Of a stretch of 64,000 nucleotides of DNA, positions 7,504 through 17,261 are shown piece by piece; position 1 is the stretch's first letter, and every line of letters begins with the position of its first letter. This stretch comes from an uncultured Bacteroidales bacterium (GTDB taxonomy: Bacteria > Bacteroidota > Bacteroidia > Bacteroidales > Bacteroidaceae): NCBI GenBank assembly GCA_902782245.1, contig CACZMI010000003.1, positions 22,391 to 86,390 on the forward strand, given 5' to 3'. The translations under genes and the position numbers were made by a program. Below the pieces are notes generated by a model. It was not told the DNA's origin, ran no database searches, and worked only from the letters and a program-made list of their open reading frames with translations.

Positions 7504-8691
7504 TTATTTCAGAATCTCGTAAGCCTTGAAGCATTTAACCAGCTTCTCGGTCGCGATGTCAATCTGCTCCTTGGTGTGGGTAGCCATGAGTGAGAAGCGG
7601 ATCAGGGTATCCTCGGGGGCGCAGGCCGGCGGGATGACCGGATTCACGAACACACCCTCCTCAAACAGCATCTTGGTGATAAAGAATGTCTTGTAGAAAT
7701 CCCTTATATAAAGCGGAATGATGGGGGTCGATGTGTTACCGATCTCAAATCCCAACTGACGGAAGTTGTTAAGAGCGTAGTTGGTAAGGTCCCAAAGATG
7801 AGCAATACGCTCGGGCTCGTTCTTCATAATCTGCAGTGCGGCACGTGCGGCTGCGGTTGCTGCCGGAGTGTTGCTGGCGCTGAAAATGTATGAGCGTGAG
7901 TGGTGACGCACCCAGTTGATTATGGAGGCATCGGCCGCAATGAAACCGCCGATGGCAGCCAGCGACTTGCTGAACGTGCCCATGATGATATCCACCTGAT
8001 CGGTAAGGCCGAAATGGTTGCAGACGCCGCGTCCGTGGTCACCCATAACACCCAGTCCGTGAGCCTCGTCCACCATTATGGCGCAGTTGTATTTGTCCTT
8101 GAGTGCTACGATTCCGGGCAGGTCGGCCAGATCACCCTCCATGCTGAACACGCCGTCCACCACTACCAGTTTGAGTGAATCGGGCTCACAGCGCTGCAGG
8201 GTCTTCTCAAGCGATGCCATATCGTTATGCTTGAACTTGAGCGGCTTGGCAAATGAGAGGCGTCGGCCGTCCACAATCGACGCGTGGTCCAGGTCATCAC
8301 ACACCACATAATCATCACGCCCCATCAGGCATGAGATGGTACCCAGATTGGTCTGGAATCCGGTGCTGAATATCATGGCATCCTCCTTGCCCACGAATTC
8401 GGCAAGTTCGGCCTCAAAATCCTTGTGCAGGTCAAGTGTACCGTTCAGGTAACGTGAACCGGCGCAACCGGTACCGTATTTCTTTGCAGCCTCTACTGCA
8501 GCCTCAATTACTTTTGGATGATTGGTCAGTCCCAGATAAGAGTTGGAACCGAACATCAGGACCTTGCGTCCCTCCATGATAACCTCCGTATCCTGCTGGC
8601 TTGAGATACACCTGTGATACGGATATATGCCCTGTGCCTTACCCTCCTGCGGGAGAGTATATTGTGCACATCTTTCGCTAAGTTTGCTCAT
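7504..8691 (-). CDS. spt: Serine palmitoyltransferase (alpha-oxoamine synthase family)
   Basis: Condenses serine with a long-chain acyl thioester to form 3-ketosphinganine, the first step of Bacteroidales sphingolipid synthesis. The family core is intact: FGSNSYLGLTNHP near residue 47, the cofactor region VDEAHGLGVMG near 207-217, and the PLP lysine in GTFSKSLAAIGGF near 238-250. The 395-residue length and overall sequence fit Bacteroides SPT better than KBL or BioF; these paralogues remain the main alternative. The promoter box ends only 7 nt before the ATG, so the mRNA is probably leaderless. It diverges from a lipid kinase gene. Confidence 0.88.
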   Translation of the reverse strand: MSKLSERCAQYTLPQEGKAQGIYPYHRCISSQQDTEVIMEGRKVLMFGSNSYLGLTNHPKVIEAAVEAAKKYGTGCAGSRYLNGTLDLHKDFEAELAEFVGKEDAMIFSTGFQTNLGTISCLMGRDDYVVCDDLDHASIVDGRRLSFAKPLKFKHNDMASLEKTLQRCEPDSLKLVVVDGVFSMEGDLADLPGIVALKDKYNCAIMVDEAHGLGVMGDHGRGVCNHFGLTDQVDIIMGTFSKSLAAIGGFIAADASIINWVRHHSRSYIFSASNTPAATAAARAALQIMKNEPERIAHLWDLTNYALNNFRQLGFEIGNTSTPIIPLYIRDFYKTFFITKMLFEEGVFVNPVIPPACAPEDTLIRFSLMATHTKEQIDIATEKLVKCFKAYEILK

Positions 8692-8698
8692 AACGGCG

Positions 8699-8728
8699 CA
8701 AAATTAGTCATTTTGCCGATTGCTGCAA
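8699..8728 (-). promoter_or_regulatory. Promoter of spt, probably giving a leaderless mRNA
   Basis: On the minus strand TTG (plus 8726-8728), a 19-nt spacer and TAATTTTG (plus 8699-8706). Only CGCCGTT separates the -7 box from the ATG, so transcription should start at or within a base or two of the start codon. Confidence 0.65.
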
Positions 8729-8774
8729 TCTTTTTCGCTATCTTCGCATCGCTATTTATAATTATGCTGAATTC

Positions 8775-9674
8775 ATGAATCCCAAGAGGAAAATAGTATT
8801 CGTTTACAACCCTATTTCCGGGACCCACAGGCTTATTCCTGTCATTCCGATTATAGAGCGTTTTGTAAACCGCGACCTCTATGATTTCAGCATAGTCTCC
8901 ACGCAGTATCGCGGACACGCCACAGAACTGGCCCGTCAGTTTGCCGCACAGAATTACGACGCCGTTATAGCCGTAGGAGGCGACGGAACAGTCAACGAAG
9001 TTGGCCGCGGACTGATTGAAACAAACACCGCTTTGGGCATAATCCCATGCGGTTCGGGCAATGGTCTGGCACGTCATTTAGGAATCCCCATGGACCCCTT
9101 CAAGGCAGTAAAATGGCTTGACAAATCCATCTTCTCTGAAATCGATTACGGAATGATTGAGGACCACCCATTCTTCTGCACCTGCGGAGTCGGGTTCGAT
9201 GCCAAAGTAACCGATACGTTCTCAAAAGCCGGAACCCGCGGAGTGCTCACCTACATGGAGAGTATTCTCAGGGAGATTGCAACCTACAAGGACAAGACCT
9301 ACAAGCTCTCATTTGACAACTCAAGCGAGACATTTGACTGTTTCATAGTAACCTGCGCCAATGCTGACCAGTGGGGCAACAATGCCTTCATCGCACCCAC
9401 AGCATCCATGCAGGACGGTCTGATGGACGTAGTCGTAATACATCCGTTCACACCCCTGGATGCACCGCTCATGGCCTTCCAACTGTTCAACAAAATGATT
9501 GACCGCAACCCTAAGGTGACGGTTCGCAAGTGCTCCGAAATGACAATAACGCGTGACTCCCAAGGCCCCGCCCACTACGACGGCGAGCCCGTAACCCTAG
9601 GTAAGGAAATCCATGTAAAGATGATCAAGGGAGGTCTTAAAGTACTCATCCCCGACAAGCGCTGCAGGATCTAG
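8775..9674 (+). CDS. Lipid kinase, DAGK/YegS/sphingosine kinase family
   Basis: Soluble lipid kinase of the diacylglycerol-kinase catalytic fold, 299 residues. NPISG near residues 12-16, the nucleotide loop VGGDGTVNEV near 62-71 and PCGSGNGLARHLG near 91-103 are the three signature blocks. The C-terminal beta domain contains DGLMDVVVIHPF near 215-226. The substrate could be diacylglycerol, a sphingoid base or ceramide. Divergence from serine palmitoyltransferase makes a sphingolipid role attractive, but that is inference. Its stop codon overlaps that of the convergent methyltransferase in a CTAG. Confidence 0.85.
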   Translation: MNPKRKIVFVYNPISGTHRLIPVIPIIERFVNRDLYDFSIVSTQYRGHATELARQFAAQNYDAVIAVGGDGTVNEVGRGLIETNTALGIIPCGSGNGLARHLGIPMDPFKAVKWLDKSIFSEIDYGMIEDHPFFCTCGVGFDAKVTDTFSKAGTRGVLTYMESILREIATYKDKTYKLSFDNSSETFDCFIVTCANADQWGNNAFIAPTASMQDGLMDVVVIHPFTPLDAPLMAFQLFNKMIDRNPKVTVRKCSEMTITRDSQGPAHYDGEPVTLGKEIHVKMIKGGLKVLIPDKRCRI

Positions 9675-10375
9675 TATTTTAGGTAAAAATCCCTTACAAG
9701 TTCAATGTAGTCCGATGTCTCTTTCCCATCGGATCCGCAAATAGCCAGAACGTCCTTTCTGAGTTCCGAATACCCCAAACCGTACGCAAGCAATGAACGC
9801 TTGGGCTGCTTGCCCGGAGCGGTTATGACATCGGTCTCATGATAAAGGTTAAGGCCAAACGTCTGTGCGCATCTGGTAAAATCGCCCGCCGCATCAAACG
9901 GGAGCACTACACACAGCAGTCCGTCCGGCGCCAGCAGAGCGGCTGAGCATCGGGCCAGAGTCTCGTAACTGAGGGAATCGTTATGACGGGCTGTATTCCG
10001 GCCCTCATCGGGACAGCGCAGAGAGTCACGGAAGTAAGGAGGATTGCAGACGATACGGTCAAACCTGAATTCTGCGGTGAAATGGGCAAAATCCGCGCAT
10101 TGAACAGAAATCCGGTCCTTCCATGGGGAATTCGCCGCATTTCCGGATGCCTGCTGTGCGGCCTGTGGATCTATTTCGACCGCCGTTACGCTTGCGGCGC
10201 CGCGTTGAGCCGCCATGATTGCCACCAGTCCGGTGCCGCATCCCACATCCAGCACGGTTTTCCCCCATTCCATCGGAAACCACGCACCCAGCAGGACCCC
10301 ATCGGTCCCCACCTTCATGGAGCAACGGTCCTGTTCTATCCTGAAACGTTTGAAATCAAAGTACTGATTGGACAT
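9671..10375 (-). CDS. trmN6: tRNA1(Val) (adenine(37)-N6)-methyltransferase family
   Basis: SAM-dependent methyltransferase similar to E. coli YfiC/TrmN6. The N-terminus MSNQYFDFKRFRIEQDRC followed by SMKVGTDGVLLGAW matches the family well, which is why the ATG at 10375 is preferred over an upstream one at 10438. SAM motif I is LDVGCGTGLVAIMAAQR near residues 42-58 and the N6-adenine catalytic motif is NPPYFRDS near 114-121. Length 234 is typical. The exact tRNA target is inferred from family. Confidence 0.85.
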   Translation of the reverse strand: MSNQYFDFKRFRIEQDRCSMKVGTDGVLLGAWFPMEWGKTVLDVGCGTGLVAIMAAQRGAASVTAVEIDPQAAQQASGNAANSPWKDRISVQCADFAHFTAEFRFDRIVCNPPYFRDSLRCPDEGRNTARHNDSLSYETLARCSAALLAPDGLLCVVLPFDAAGDFTRCAQTFGLNLYHETDVITAPGKQPKRSLLAYGLGYSELRKDVLAICGSDGKETSDYIELVRDFYLKY

Positions 10376-10466
10376 AGCGGATGGCGTTTTACACTGCAAA
10401 ATTACTTTTTTTGTTTTATTCACCCCTTTTGACAGCACAAATAGCTGTTACGTGCGCGCAATTATC

Positions 10467-10474
10467 TAAATTTG
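10467..10474 (+). promoter_or_regulatory. Possible -7 promoter box of lon
   Basis: TAAATTTG matches TAnnTTTG 22 nt before the lon ATG; no good -33 TTTG is seen at the expected distance. Confidence 0.4.
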
Positions 10475-10496
10475 CAGATTATTTGCAGAATGATTT

Positions 10497-12968
10497 ATGT
10501 GGACGAAGAAAAAATCTGAAGAATCTTTTGACGAGTCGAATCCGGCATTCTCAATGATTGCCGATTTTGACGGTAATGAGAACGGGCTTTTTGACTCCCA
10601 GCTGGATGAGGTGGTACCCGTGCTTCCGCTCAGGAACATGGTGCTGTTCCCCACTGTGGTCATGCCCGTAACCGTAGGCCGCAAATCGTCACTGAAACTA
10701 ATACAAAACGCATCAGCCGATGGCAGACAGATTGCCGTCTTTTGCCAGAAAGACCCTGACATTGAAGAACCCGACCTGAATGACCTGTATTCAGTAGGCG
10801 TGCTGGCCAAGGTGATACGCATATTCGATATGCCGGACCAGACCACTACGGTTGTCCTGCAGGGAATGCAGAGAATCAAGCTCAAGCACATAGTGGATTT
10901 TGACCCATACCTGATGGGTGTAGCCGAACTCTTCCCCGAGGTTCTGCCCCCTACCCGCAGCAAGGAGTTCAAAGCGATAGTTGATTCATGCAAGGATGCC
11001 GCAATCAAATACGTCAAGTTATCTGAAAACGTTCAACCCGATGCAGCATTCGCCCTCAAGAACATATCCAACGGCCTGTTCCTGATAAACTTCATCTGCG
11101 CCAACCTGCCGTTCGACATCAAGGATAAGGCACGTCTGCTGCGTGAGGGCACCTGCTCGAGCCGCGCCCTGACACTGCTCTCGCTGCTTAACCGCGAGAT
11201 ACAGCTGGCCGAGCTCAAGATGAGCATCCAGCGCCGCACCCATGAGGACATTGACAAGCAGCAGAAAGAGTATTTCCTGCAGCAGGAGCTCAAGAATATT
11301 CAGGATGAACTGGGCGGAAGCGTCCAGGACCAGGATATTGAGGAGATGCGCCTCAAGGCCAACCAGAAAAAATGGAGCGACGATGTACGCAAGATCTTTG
11401 ACAAGGAGTTGCTCAAGCTGGAGCGGACCAACTCCCAGTCACCTGACTATAACGTACAGCTTTCATACCTGCAGACCGTTCTGAGTCTGCCATGGGGAGA
11501 GTACACCAAGGATAACCTTGACATGAACAACGCCCGTAAGGCCCTTGACAAGGACCACTACGGACTGGAGAAGGTCAAGGAGCGTATCCTGGAACATCTG
11601 GCAGTCATGAAATTGCGCGGTGATTTCAAGTCACCCATACTGTGCCTTTACGGCCCTCCCGGAGTAGGTAAAACATCTCTGGGTCTCTCTATCGCCAACG
11701 CCCTCAAGCGCAAATACGTACGCATATCACTGGGCGGTCTGCACGATGAGGCCGAAATCCGCGGACACCGCAAGACATACATAGGCGCCATGCCCGGACG
11801 TATCATCAAGGGTCTGGCCAAGGCCGGTTCATCCAACCCCGTCTTCATACTCGATGAGATTGACAAGGTAAGCCAGATGACCAACCAGGGTGATCCCTCA
11901 TCGGCCCTGCTTGAGGTGCTTGACCCGGAGCAGAACAACGCCTTCCATGACAACTATCTGGATATAGACTATGACCTGTCAAAGGTTATGTTCATAGCCA
12001 CCGCCAATAACCTGAATACCATACCCGCTCCCCTGCTGGACCGTATGGAGATAATTGAGGTAAGCGGTTATATCACCGAAGAGAAGATTGAGATTGCCCG
12101 CCGCCACCTCATTCCCAAGGAGATGGAGGCCAACGGTCTCAAGAAAGGCTCACTGGCCATCACCAAGCCTGCCATTGAGTCTGTCATAGAAAACTACACC
12201 CGTGAATCGGGCGTACGTGAACTGGAAAAGAAGATAGGCAAGATATGCCGCAAGGCAGCCTGCCGTTATGCCGATAACGCCGATCAGGCCAAAATGACGG
12301 TGAAACCGGCCGATCTCAAGGAACTGCTGGGCACCAAACCCTACTCCCGCGACAAGTATCAGGGCAATGAATACGCCGGTGTGGTAACCGGACTTGCCTG
12401 GACAGCCGTAGGCGGTGAGATACTCTTTGTGGAGACCAGCCTGAGCCGCGGCAAGGAGGGAAAGCTGACCCTTACAGGTAACCTTGGCGACGTGATGAAG
12501 GAGTCGGCCATGCTTGCAATGGAGTACATACGATCGCACGCAGGCCTGCTCAGCCTTGATCCCGCCGTATTCAACTCATGGAACGTACATATCCACGTAC
12601 CCGAGGGTGCCATTCCCAAGGACGGCCCGTCAGCAGGTATCACCATGGCAACGTCAATTGCATCGGCCTTTACACAGCGTAAGGTCCGCGCAAACCTGGC
12701 CATGACCGGTGAGATAACGCTGCGCGGCAAGGTTCTGCCCGTAGGCGGTATCCGCGAGAAAATCCTGGCCGCCAAACGCGCCGGCATAACCGATATCATA
12801 CTGTGCGCCGAGAACCGTCGCGACATTGAGGAGATTCCTGCCGAGTACCTGAAAGGATTGGAATTCCACTACGTCAGTGAGATAAGTGAAGTATGGAACA
12901 TTGCGCTGCTTGACGAGAAGGTAAGTAACGCACAGGAAATAGTCCCTATTACAGAACCCCAAAAGTAA
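10497..12968 (+). CDS. lon: ATP-dependent protease La
   Basis: Cytoplasmic AAA+ serine protease that degrades misfolded and regulatory proteins. The order is a LON substrate-binding domain (about residues 38-240), a coiled helical region, an AAA+ module with Walker [10 protein letters not shown] near 386-394 and Walker [11 protein letters not shown] near 448-457, and a C-terminal protease domain with the Ser-Lys dyad in PKDGPSAG near 707-714 and [14 protein letters not shown] near 751-764. Full length at 823 residues. A tgt gene starts 4 bp downstream, heading an apparent co-directional run with lptF/G and a helicase. Confidence 0.97.
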   Translation: MWTKKKSEESFDESNPAFSMIADFDGNENGLFDSQLDEVVPVLPLRNMVLFPTVVMPVTVGRKSSLKLIQNASADGRQIAVFCQKDPDIEEPDLNDLYSVGVLAKVIRIFDMPDQTTTVVLQGMQRIKLKHIVDFDPYLMGVAELFPEVLPPTRSKEFKAIVDSCKDAAIKYVKLSENVQPDAAFALKNISNGLFLINFICANLPFDIKDKARLLREGTCSSRALTLLSLLNREIQLAELKMSIQRRTHEDIDKQQKEYFLQQELKNIQDELGGSVQDQDIEEMRLKANQKKWSDDVRKIFDKELLKLERTNSQSPDYNVQLSYLQTVLSLPWGEYTKDNLDMNNARKALDKDHYGLEKVKERILEHLAVMKLRGDFKSPILCLYGPPGVGKTSLGLSIANALKRKYVRISLGGLHDEAEIRGHRKTYIGAMPGRIIKGLAKAGSSNPVFILDEIDKVSQMTNQGDPSSALLEVLDPEQNNAFHDNYLDIDYDLSKVMFIATANNLNTIPAPLLDRMEIIEVSGYITEEKIEIARRHLIPKEMEANGLKKGSLAITKPAIESVIENYTRESGVRELEKKIGKICRKAACRYADNADQAKMTVKPADLKELLGTKPYSRDKYQGNEYAGVVTGLAWTAVGGEILFVETSLSRGKEGKLTLTGNLGDVMKESAMLAMEYIRSHAGLLSLDPAVFNSWNVHIHVPEGAIPKDGPSAGITMATSIASAFTQRKVRANLAMTGEITLRGKVLPVGGIREKILAAKRAGITDIILCAENRRDIEEIPAEYLKGLEFHYVSEISEVWNIALLDEKVSNAQEIVPITEPQK

Positions 12969-12972
12969 AGCC

Positions 12973-14118
12973 TTGTCCAACAAAGCATTGACATTCAAGC
13001 TTGAGCACACTGACGCCACCAGCCACGCCCGCGCCGGACAGATAACCACAGACCACGGAGTTATCCAGACTCCCATATTCATGCCGGTGGGTACTGTAGG
13101 CTCGGTCAAGGCAGTGCACGTAAATGAACTCAAGGATGACATAAAAGCCCAGATCATATTGGGAAACACATACCATCTGTATCTGCGTCCCGGACTGGAT
13201 GTCCTGGAAAAAGCCGGTGGATTGCACAAATTCAACGGATTTGACCGCCCCATGCTCACTGACAGCGGCGGCTTCCAGGTATTCTCGCTGACCGGTCTCC
13301 GCAAGATGACCGAGGAGGGCGTGACATTCCAGTCACACATAGACGGCTCACGTCACCTCTTCACCCCCGAGCGTGTAATGGACATAGAACGTACCATTGG
13401 TGCCGATATAATAATGGCATTCGATGAGTGCTGCCCCGGAACCGCCGAGTTCAAGTACGCCAAGCAGTCCATGGAGCGCACACACCGCTGGCTGGACCGC
13501 TGCATCAGCCGCTTTGATGAGACTGAGCCCAAGTACGGCTACCACCAGGCGCTGTTCCCCATAGTCCAGGGTTGCGTTTACAAGGATCTCAGGGCCAAAT
13601 CGGCCGAATACATAGCATCCAAGGGGGCCGAAGGCAATGCCATAGGCGGACTTGCCGTAGGTGAGCCAACTGAGGTAATGTATGAGATGATAGACCTGGT
13701 GCACGGCATCCTGCCGCAGGACAAGCCGCGTTACCTGATGGGCGTTGGCACCCCCGCCAACATACTGGAAGCCATTGCATTGGGCGTGGATATGTTTGAC
13801 TGCGTGATGCCCACCCGCAACGGCCGCAACGCCATGCTGTTCACCAAGGACGGCATCATCAACATCCGCAACAAGAAATGGGAGGATGTATTCGACCCCA
13901 TTGAGGCCGATGGCGCATCACGTGTGGATACCCTGTACACCAAGGCATACCTGCACCACCTGTTCAAGGCGCAGGAGTATCTGGCCCTGATGATAGCCTC
14001 CATCCACAACCTGGCATTCTACCTGTGGCTGGTGTGTGAAGCACGCAAGCATATCCTGGCCGATGACTACCACACCTGGAAGGATATTATGGTTAAACGA
14101 GTAATGCAGCGCCTGTAA
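12973..14118 (+). CDS. tgt: tRNA-guanine transglycosylase lacking the canonical zinc cysteines
   Basis: Exchanges guanine-34 for preQ1 in GUN-anticodon tRNAs on the path to queuosine. The nucleophile and base-recognition motifs are present: DSGGFQVFSLT near residues 97-107, GGLAVGEP near 222-229 and FDCVMPTRNGRNAM near 275-288. The start codon is TTG, 4 bp after lon. The usual zinc site CxCxxC before the YxKAYLHHL helix is replaced by GASRVDTLYTKAYLHHLF, retaining only the histidine. I believe relatives in this phylum share the loss, but that needs checking. lptF/G starts 1 bp after the stop. Confidence 0.93.
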   Translation: MSNKALTFKLEHTDATSHARAGQITTDHGVIQTPIFMPVGTVGSVKAVHVNELKDDIKAQIILGNTYHLYLRPGLDVLEKAGGLHKFNGFDRPMLTDSGGFQVFSLTGLRKMTEEGVTFQSHIDGSRHLFTPERVMDIERTIGADIIMAFDECCPGTAEFKYAKQSMERTHRWLDRCISRFDETEPKYGYHQALFPIVQGCVYKDLRAKSAEYIASKGAEGNAIGGLAVGEPTEVMYEMIDLVHGILPQDKPRYLMGVGTPANILEAIALGVDMFDCVMPTRNGRNAMLFTKDGIINIRNKKWEDVFDPIEADGASRVDTLYTKAYLHHLFKAQEYLALMIASIHNLAFYLWLVCEARKHILADDYHTWKDIMVKRVMQRL

Positions 14119-14119
14119 T

Positions 14120-15241
14120 ATGAAGAGGAACCTGTTCAGACATAGACTGCTGTCCCGCCTTGACTGGTATATCATCAAGAAATTCCTGGGCACATATTTC
14201 TTCTCCATACTGCTTATTGTGGTCATCGCCGTGGTATTTGACTACAACGAGCACATTGACAAGCTGAGCAAGGCCACCACCCACGAGATTCTGTTTGAGT
14301 ATTATCTCAACTCCATCCCCTACTTTGCCAATATGTTCAGCCCGCTGTTTGTGTTCATTGCGGTAATTTTCTTCACCTCAAAACTGGCCGAGAACTCTGA
14401 GATCATCGCCATGTTCTCAACCGGAATGAGCTTCCGCCGTATGATGGTGCCGTATCTGATATCGGCCGCTTTCATATCGCTGTTCACGCTTTATCTGGGA
14501 TCCAATGTGATACCTAAGGGCAATGTCATAAGGCTTGACTTTGAGCAGAGATATAACATGAGCCATACGTCACGTGACAACTCTGACGGATCATACAATA
14601 TCCAGCTGGAGGTGGAGGACGGCGTGATAGCCTACATTGAGAGTTTCCAGACGTACAACATGACCGGATACCGCTTTGCACTTGACAAGTTTGAAGGCAA
14701 GAAACTGGTATCGCACCTGACCGCCCGAACCGCAGCATATGATACGCTCTCATCAGAGAAGTACCATTGGAAAATCCGCAATTACATGATCCGCGACCTC
14801 TCCGGCACGGTAGAGACCATCAGTCAGGGCAATGAGATGGATACCGTAATCCGCTTTGAGCCAGGCGATTTCCTGGTCAAGAAAGGTCAGCAGGAGACCA
14901 TGTCATCGGCCGAACTCAGAGAGTATATCAAAAAGCAGAAACAGCGCGGAATGGGTAACATACAGGACTTTGATGTAGAGTACAACAAGCGTTACGCGAT
15001 GTCATTTGCATCGTTTATACTCACCATCATTGGCGCCTCGCTCTCCAGCCGCAAGCGCAAGGGCGGAATGGGACTCTCGCTGAGCATCGGCCTGGGCTTG
15101 AGTTTCGGCTACATATTGTTCCAGGAAGTATCCCAGACATTCGCCATTACAGGCTCAATGTCAGCATTCTGGGCCGAGTGGCTGCCAAACGTGATATATG
15201 TACCGATAGCAATATTCCTTTATATAAAAGCACCAAAATAA
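14120..15241 (+). CDS. LptF/LptG-family LPS export permease
   Basis: Inner-membrane permease of the YjgP/YjgQ family, a component of the LptB2FGC complex that extracts lipopolysaccharide from the inner membrane. The N-terminal segment YIIKKFLGTYFFSILLIVVI (residues 15-34) is typical. Further membrane segments are near 66-88, 104-124 and three in the last 100 residues. The middle 150 residues form the periplasmic jellyroll. Whether it is LptF or LptG cannot be decided. It follows tgt with a 1-bp gap, so they share an mRNA. Confidence 0.9.
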   Translation: MKRNLFRHRLLSRLDWYIIKKFLGTYFFSILLIVVIAVVFDYNEHIDKLSKATTHEILFEYYLNSIPYFANMFSPLFVFIAVIFFTSKLAENSEIIAMFSTGMSFRRMMVPYLISAAFISLFTLYLGSNVIPKGNVIRLDFEQRYNMSHTSRDNSDGSYNIQLEVEDGVIAYIESFQTYNMTGYRFALDKFEGKKLVSHLTARTAAYDTLSSEKYHWKIRNYMIRDLSGTVETISQGNEMDTVIRFEPGDFLVKKGQQETMSSAELREYIKKQKQRGMGNIQDFDVEYNKRYAMSFASFILTIIGASLSSRKRKGGMGLSLSIGLGLSFGYILFQEVSQTFAITGSMSAFWAEWLPNVIYVPIAIFLYIKAPK

Positions 15242-15251
15242 CCATTTCACC

Positions 15252-16481
15252 GTGAGATTTGACGAGTTTGATTTCCAGCCCGATCTGCTGGACGCGATAG
15301 ATTCAATGAACTTCAGGGAGTGCACTCCCATTCAGGAAAAAGCAATACCCGTACTGCTTGAAGGCCATGACCTTATAGGCATAGCACAGACCGGAACTGG
15401 CAAGACCGCGGCCTATCTGCTGCCTGTTTTGGACAAGCTGTCCAGCGGAGACTACCCCCAGGACGCGGTCAACTGCCTCATAATGGTACCCACCCGCGAG
15501 CTGGCACAGCAGATTGACCAGCAGATTGAAGGATTCTCATACTTTACCAACATATCCGGAACCGCAGTCTACGGAGGCAATGACGGCATCCGCTTTGAGC
15601 AGGAGAAACGTGGTTTTGCCATGGGTACCGATATAGTCGTAGCCACCCCCGGCCGCCTTATCAGCCATATCAGCCTGGGCAATATAGATTTATCCAAGGT
15701 ATCGTTCTTTATTCTTGACGAGGCTGACCGCATGCTTGACATGGGATTCTATGATGACATAATGCAGATTGTAAAGCAACTGCCCGCCAAACGCCAGAAC
15801 ATGCTCTTTTCTGCCACCATGCCCGATGAGATCCAGCGCATGGCCCGCACCATACTTCACAACCCCGTCGAGGTCAAACTGGCCGTCTCCAAACCAGCCG
15901 ACAAGATCCTGCAGGCCGCCTACGTATGCTACGAGGCCCAGAAACTGCCCATCATACAGAGCCTGTTCAGCGTCAACGCCCCCAAGAGGGTCATTGCGTT
16001 TGCATCGTCCAAACTGAAAGTCAAGGAGATAACCAAATCACTGCGTCGCCTTGGCCTGAACGTTGGCGAGATGCACTCCGACCTGGCCCAATCAGAGCGT
16101 GACGACATCATGCACAAGTTCCGCAACGGTCACATCAACATCCTTGTAGCCACCGATATAGTATCCCGCGGAATAGACATAGACGATATAGACCTGGTAA
16201 TCAACTTTGACGTCCCCCACGACCCCGAAGACTACGTCCACCGCATAGGCCGAACCGCCCGCGCCGGCGCCGAGGGCTGCGCCATCACCTTCATCAGCCT
16301 GGACGACCAGCCCAAGTTCCGCCAGATAGAGCGCTTCCTGGGCAAAGACGTCTACAAAGTCCCCATCCCCGCCGAGCTTGGCGAAGCTCCGGAATACAAA
16401 TCCGAATCCCCCAAAAGAAACAATTTCCACAAAGGGAAGAAACCCTTCCGCCACAAGCAAAACAAAAATGGCCAATCGTAA
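15252..16481 (+). CDS. DEAD-box RNA helicase
   Basis: ATP-dependent RNA remodelling enzyme of the RhlE/CsdA type. All motifs are seen in order: Q motif ECTPIQEKAIP near residues 18-28, AQTGTGKTA near 42-50, PTRELAQQ, TPGR, DEADRMLDMGF near 157-167, SAT near 194, and HRIGRTARAGAEG near 331-343. The start is a GTG at 15252, 10 bp after lptF/G. The C-terminal 40 residues are a basic tail. The stop codon lies inside a 20-bp inverted repeat that forms the terminator. Confidence 0.95.
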   Translation: MRFDEFDFQPDLLDAIDSMNFRECTPIQEKAIPVLLEGHDLIGIAQTGTGKTAAYLLPVLDKLSSGDYPQDAVNCLIMVPTRELAQQIDQQIEGFSYFTNISGTAVYGGNDGIRFEQEKRGFAMGTDIVVATPGRLISHISLGNIDLSKVSFFILDEADRMLDMGFYDDIMQIVKQLPAKRQNMLFSATMPDEIQRMARTILHNPVEVKLAVSKPADKILQAAYVCYEAQKLPIIQSLFSVNAPKRVIAFASSKLKVKEITKSLRRLGLNVGEMHSDLAQSERDDIMHKFRNGHINILVATDIVSRGIDIDDIDLVINFDVPHDPEDYVHRIGRTARAGAEGCAITFISLDDQPKFRQIERFLGKDVYKVPIPAELGEAPEYKSESPKRNNFHKGKKPFRHKQNKNGQS

Positions 16482-16505
16482 GATAGGCCATTTTTGTTTT
16501 GCTTG
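16454..16505. terminator. Long intrinsic terminator after the helicase gene
   Basis: A 20-bp near-perfect stem (CAAGCAAAACAAAAATGGCC with its complement) around a 12-nt loop. The inner GGCC stem followed by TTTTTGTTTT acts as a terminator on the plus strand and, by symmetry, on the minus strand. The helicase stop codon is in the loop. Confidence 0.85.
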
Positions 16506-16567
16506 CTGGATATTATTATCTTGAACACAAAAGTGTTTGCAAAAAGCACCTAATCAGAGACCATTGC

Positions 16568-17233
16568 TTATTCTGATATTTCATTTGAACACTTCTTATC
16601 TTTTAAAATCATTGCAATATGAAAAAGAATACCTGCAATAACTAACACACTTGCACCTATGGTTATAAGGACAGGGCCATATAAATCATAAAATAATATT
16701 GGCATCATCACTAAAGTGACCACACCTATTATGACAAAAAAATAAATGATAATAACACTAAAACGAACGCCTTCTTTAATCCTAATAGGGTATTTACGAA
16801 ATCGCACACATCCTAAAACAATTAACGTTAAGCCACCCAACAACACCAATAATTCGAATCCAATGTTGTATATGTAATATATCAACGACATATCTTCATC
16901 AAGGTCTATTATAATCCAATCTAAATCAATTCCAGATCTAATAGCGAGATATAAACCTGCACATATTTCCAAAAGCGACGGCCAATAGTTTTCGATTCTT
17001 TTATTAATAACAGTCATCGTAATACCAACAACTACTACCAAACCAAGAAACAGTACACATAATAAAACATATTTCACTTTTAATGACATTACAGGTAAGA
17101 AAAACAACTCATTATAGAATGCGTTAGCATAATCTATCAAAAAAGTTGCCAGCCACTGTAAGAAAAAAACTCCCAGAACAAAAAACACAATTGACAGAAT
17201 TGTCAAACCCTTCTTTTCATTTTCCATAATCAT
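16568..17233 (-). CDS. Uncharacterised multi-pass membrane protein
   Basis: Not recognised. The 221 residues contain about six hydrophobic segments, near residues 10-32, 50-76, 88-100, 120-146, 158-180 and 185-211, with an acidic loop DLDEDMSLIYY near 106-116. The AT-rich composition differs from the GC-richer lon-helicase genes to the left. It lies 28 bp after a lipoprotein gene of similar composition, suggesting a two-gene transcription unit, possibly acquired horizontally. ATG at 17227 is an alternative start. Confidence 0.7.
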   Translation of the reverse strand: MIMENEKKGLTILSIVFFVLGVFFLQWLATFLIDYANAFYNELFFLPVMSLKVKYVLLCVLFLGLVVVVGITMTVINKRIENYWPSLLEICAGLYLAIRSGIDLDWIIIDLDEDMSLIYYIYNIGFELLVLLGGLTLIVLGCVRFRKYPIRIKEGVRFSVIIIYFFVIIGVVTLVMMPILFYDLYGPVLITIGASVLVIAGILFHIAMILKDKKCSNEISE

Positions 17234-17261
17234 TTTATATTTATTAGTTACGTAATCAATA

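Noticed and set aside
16092-16475. A long minus-strand reading frame inside the DEAD helicase gene
   Set aside because: It is an antisense shadow of a gene with all helicase motifs and shows no family resemblance.
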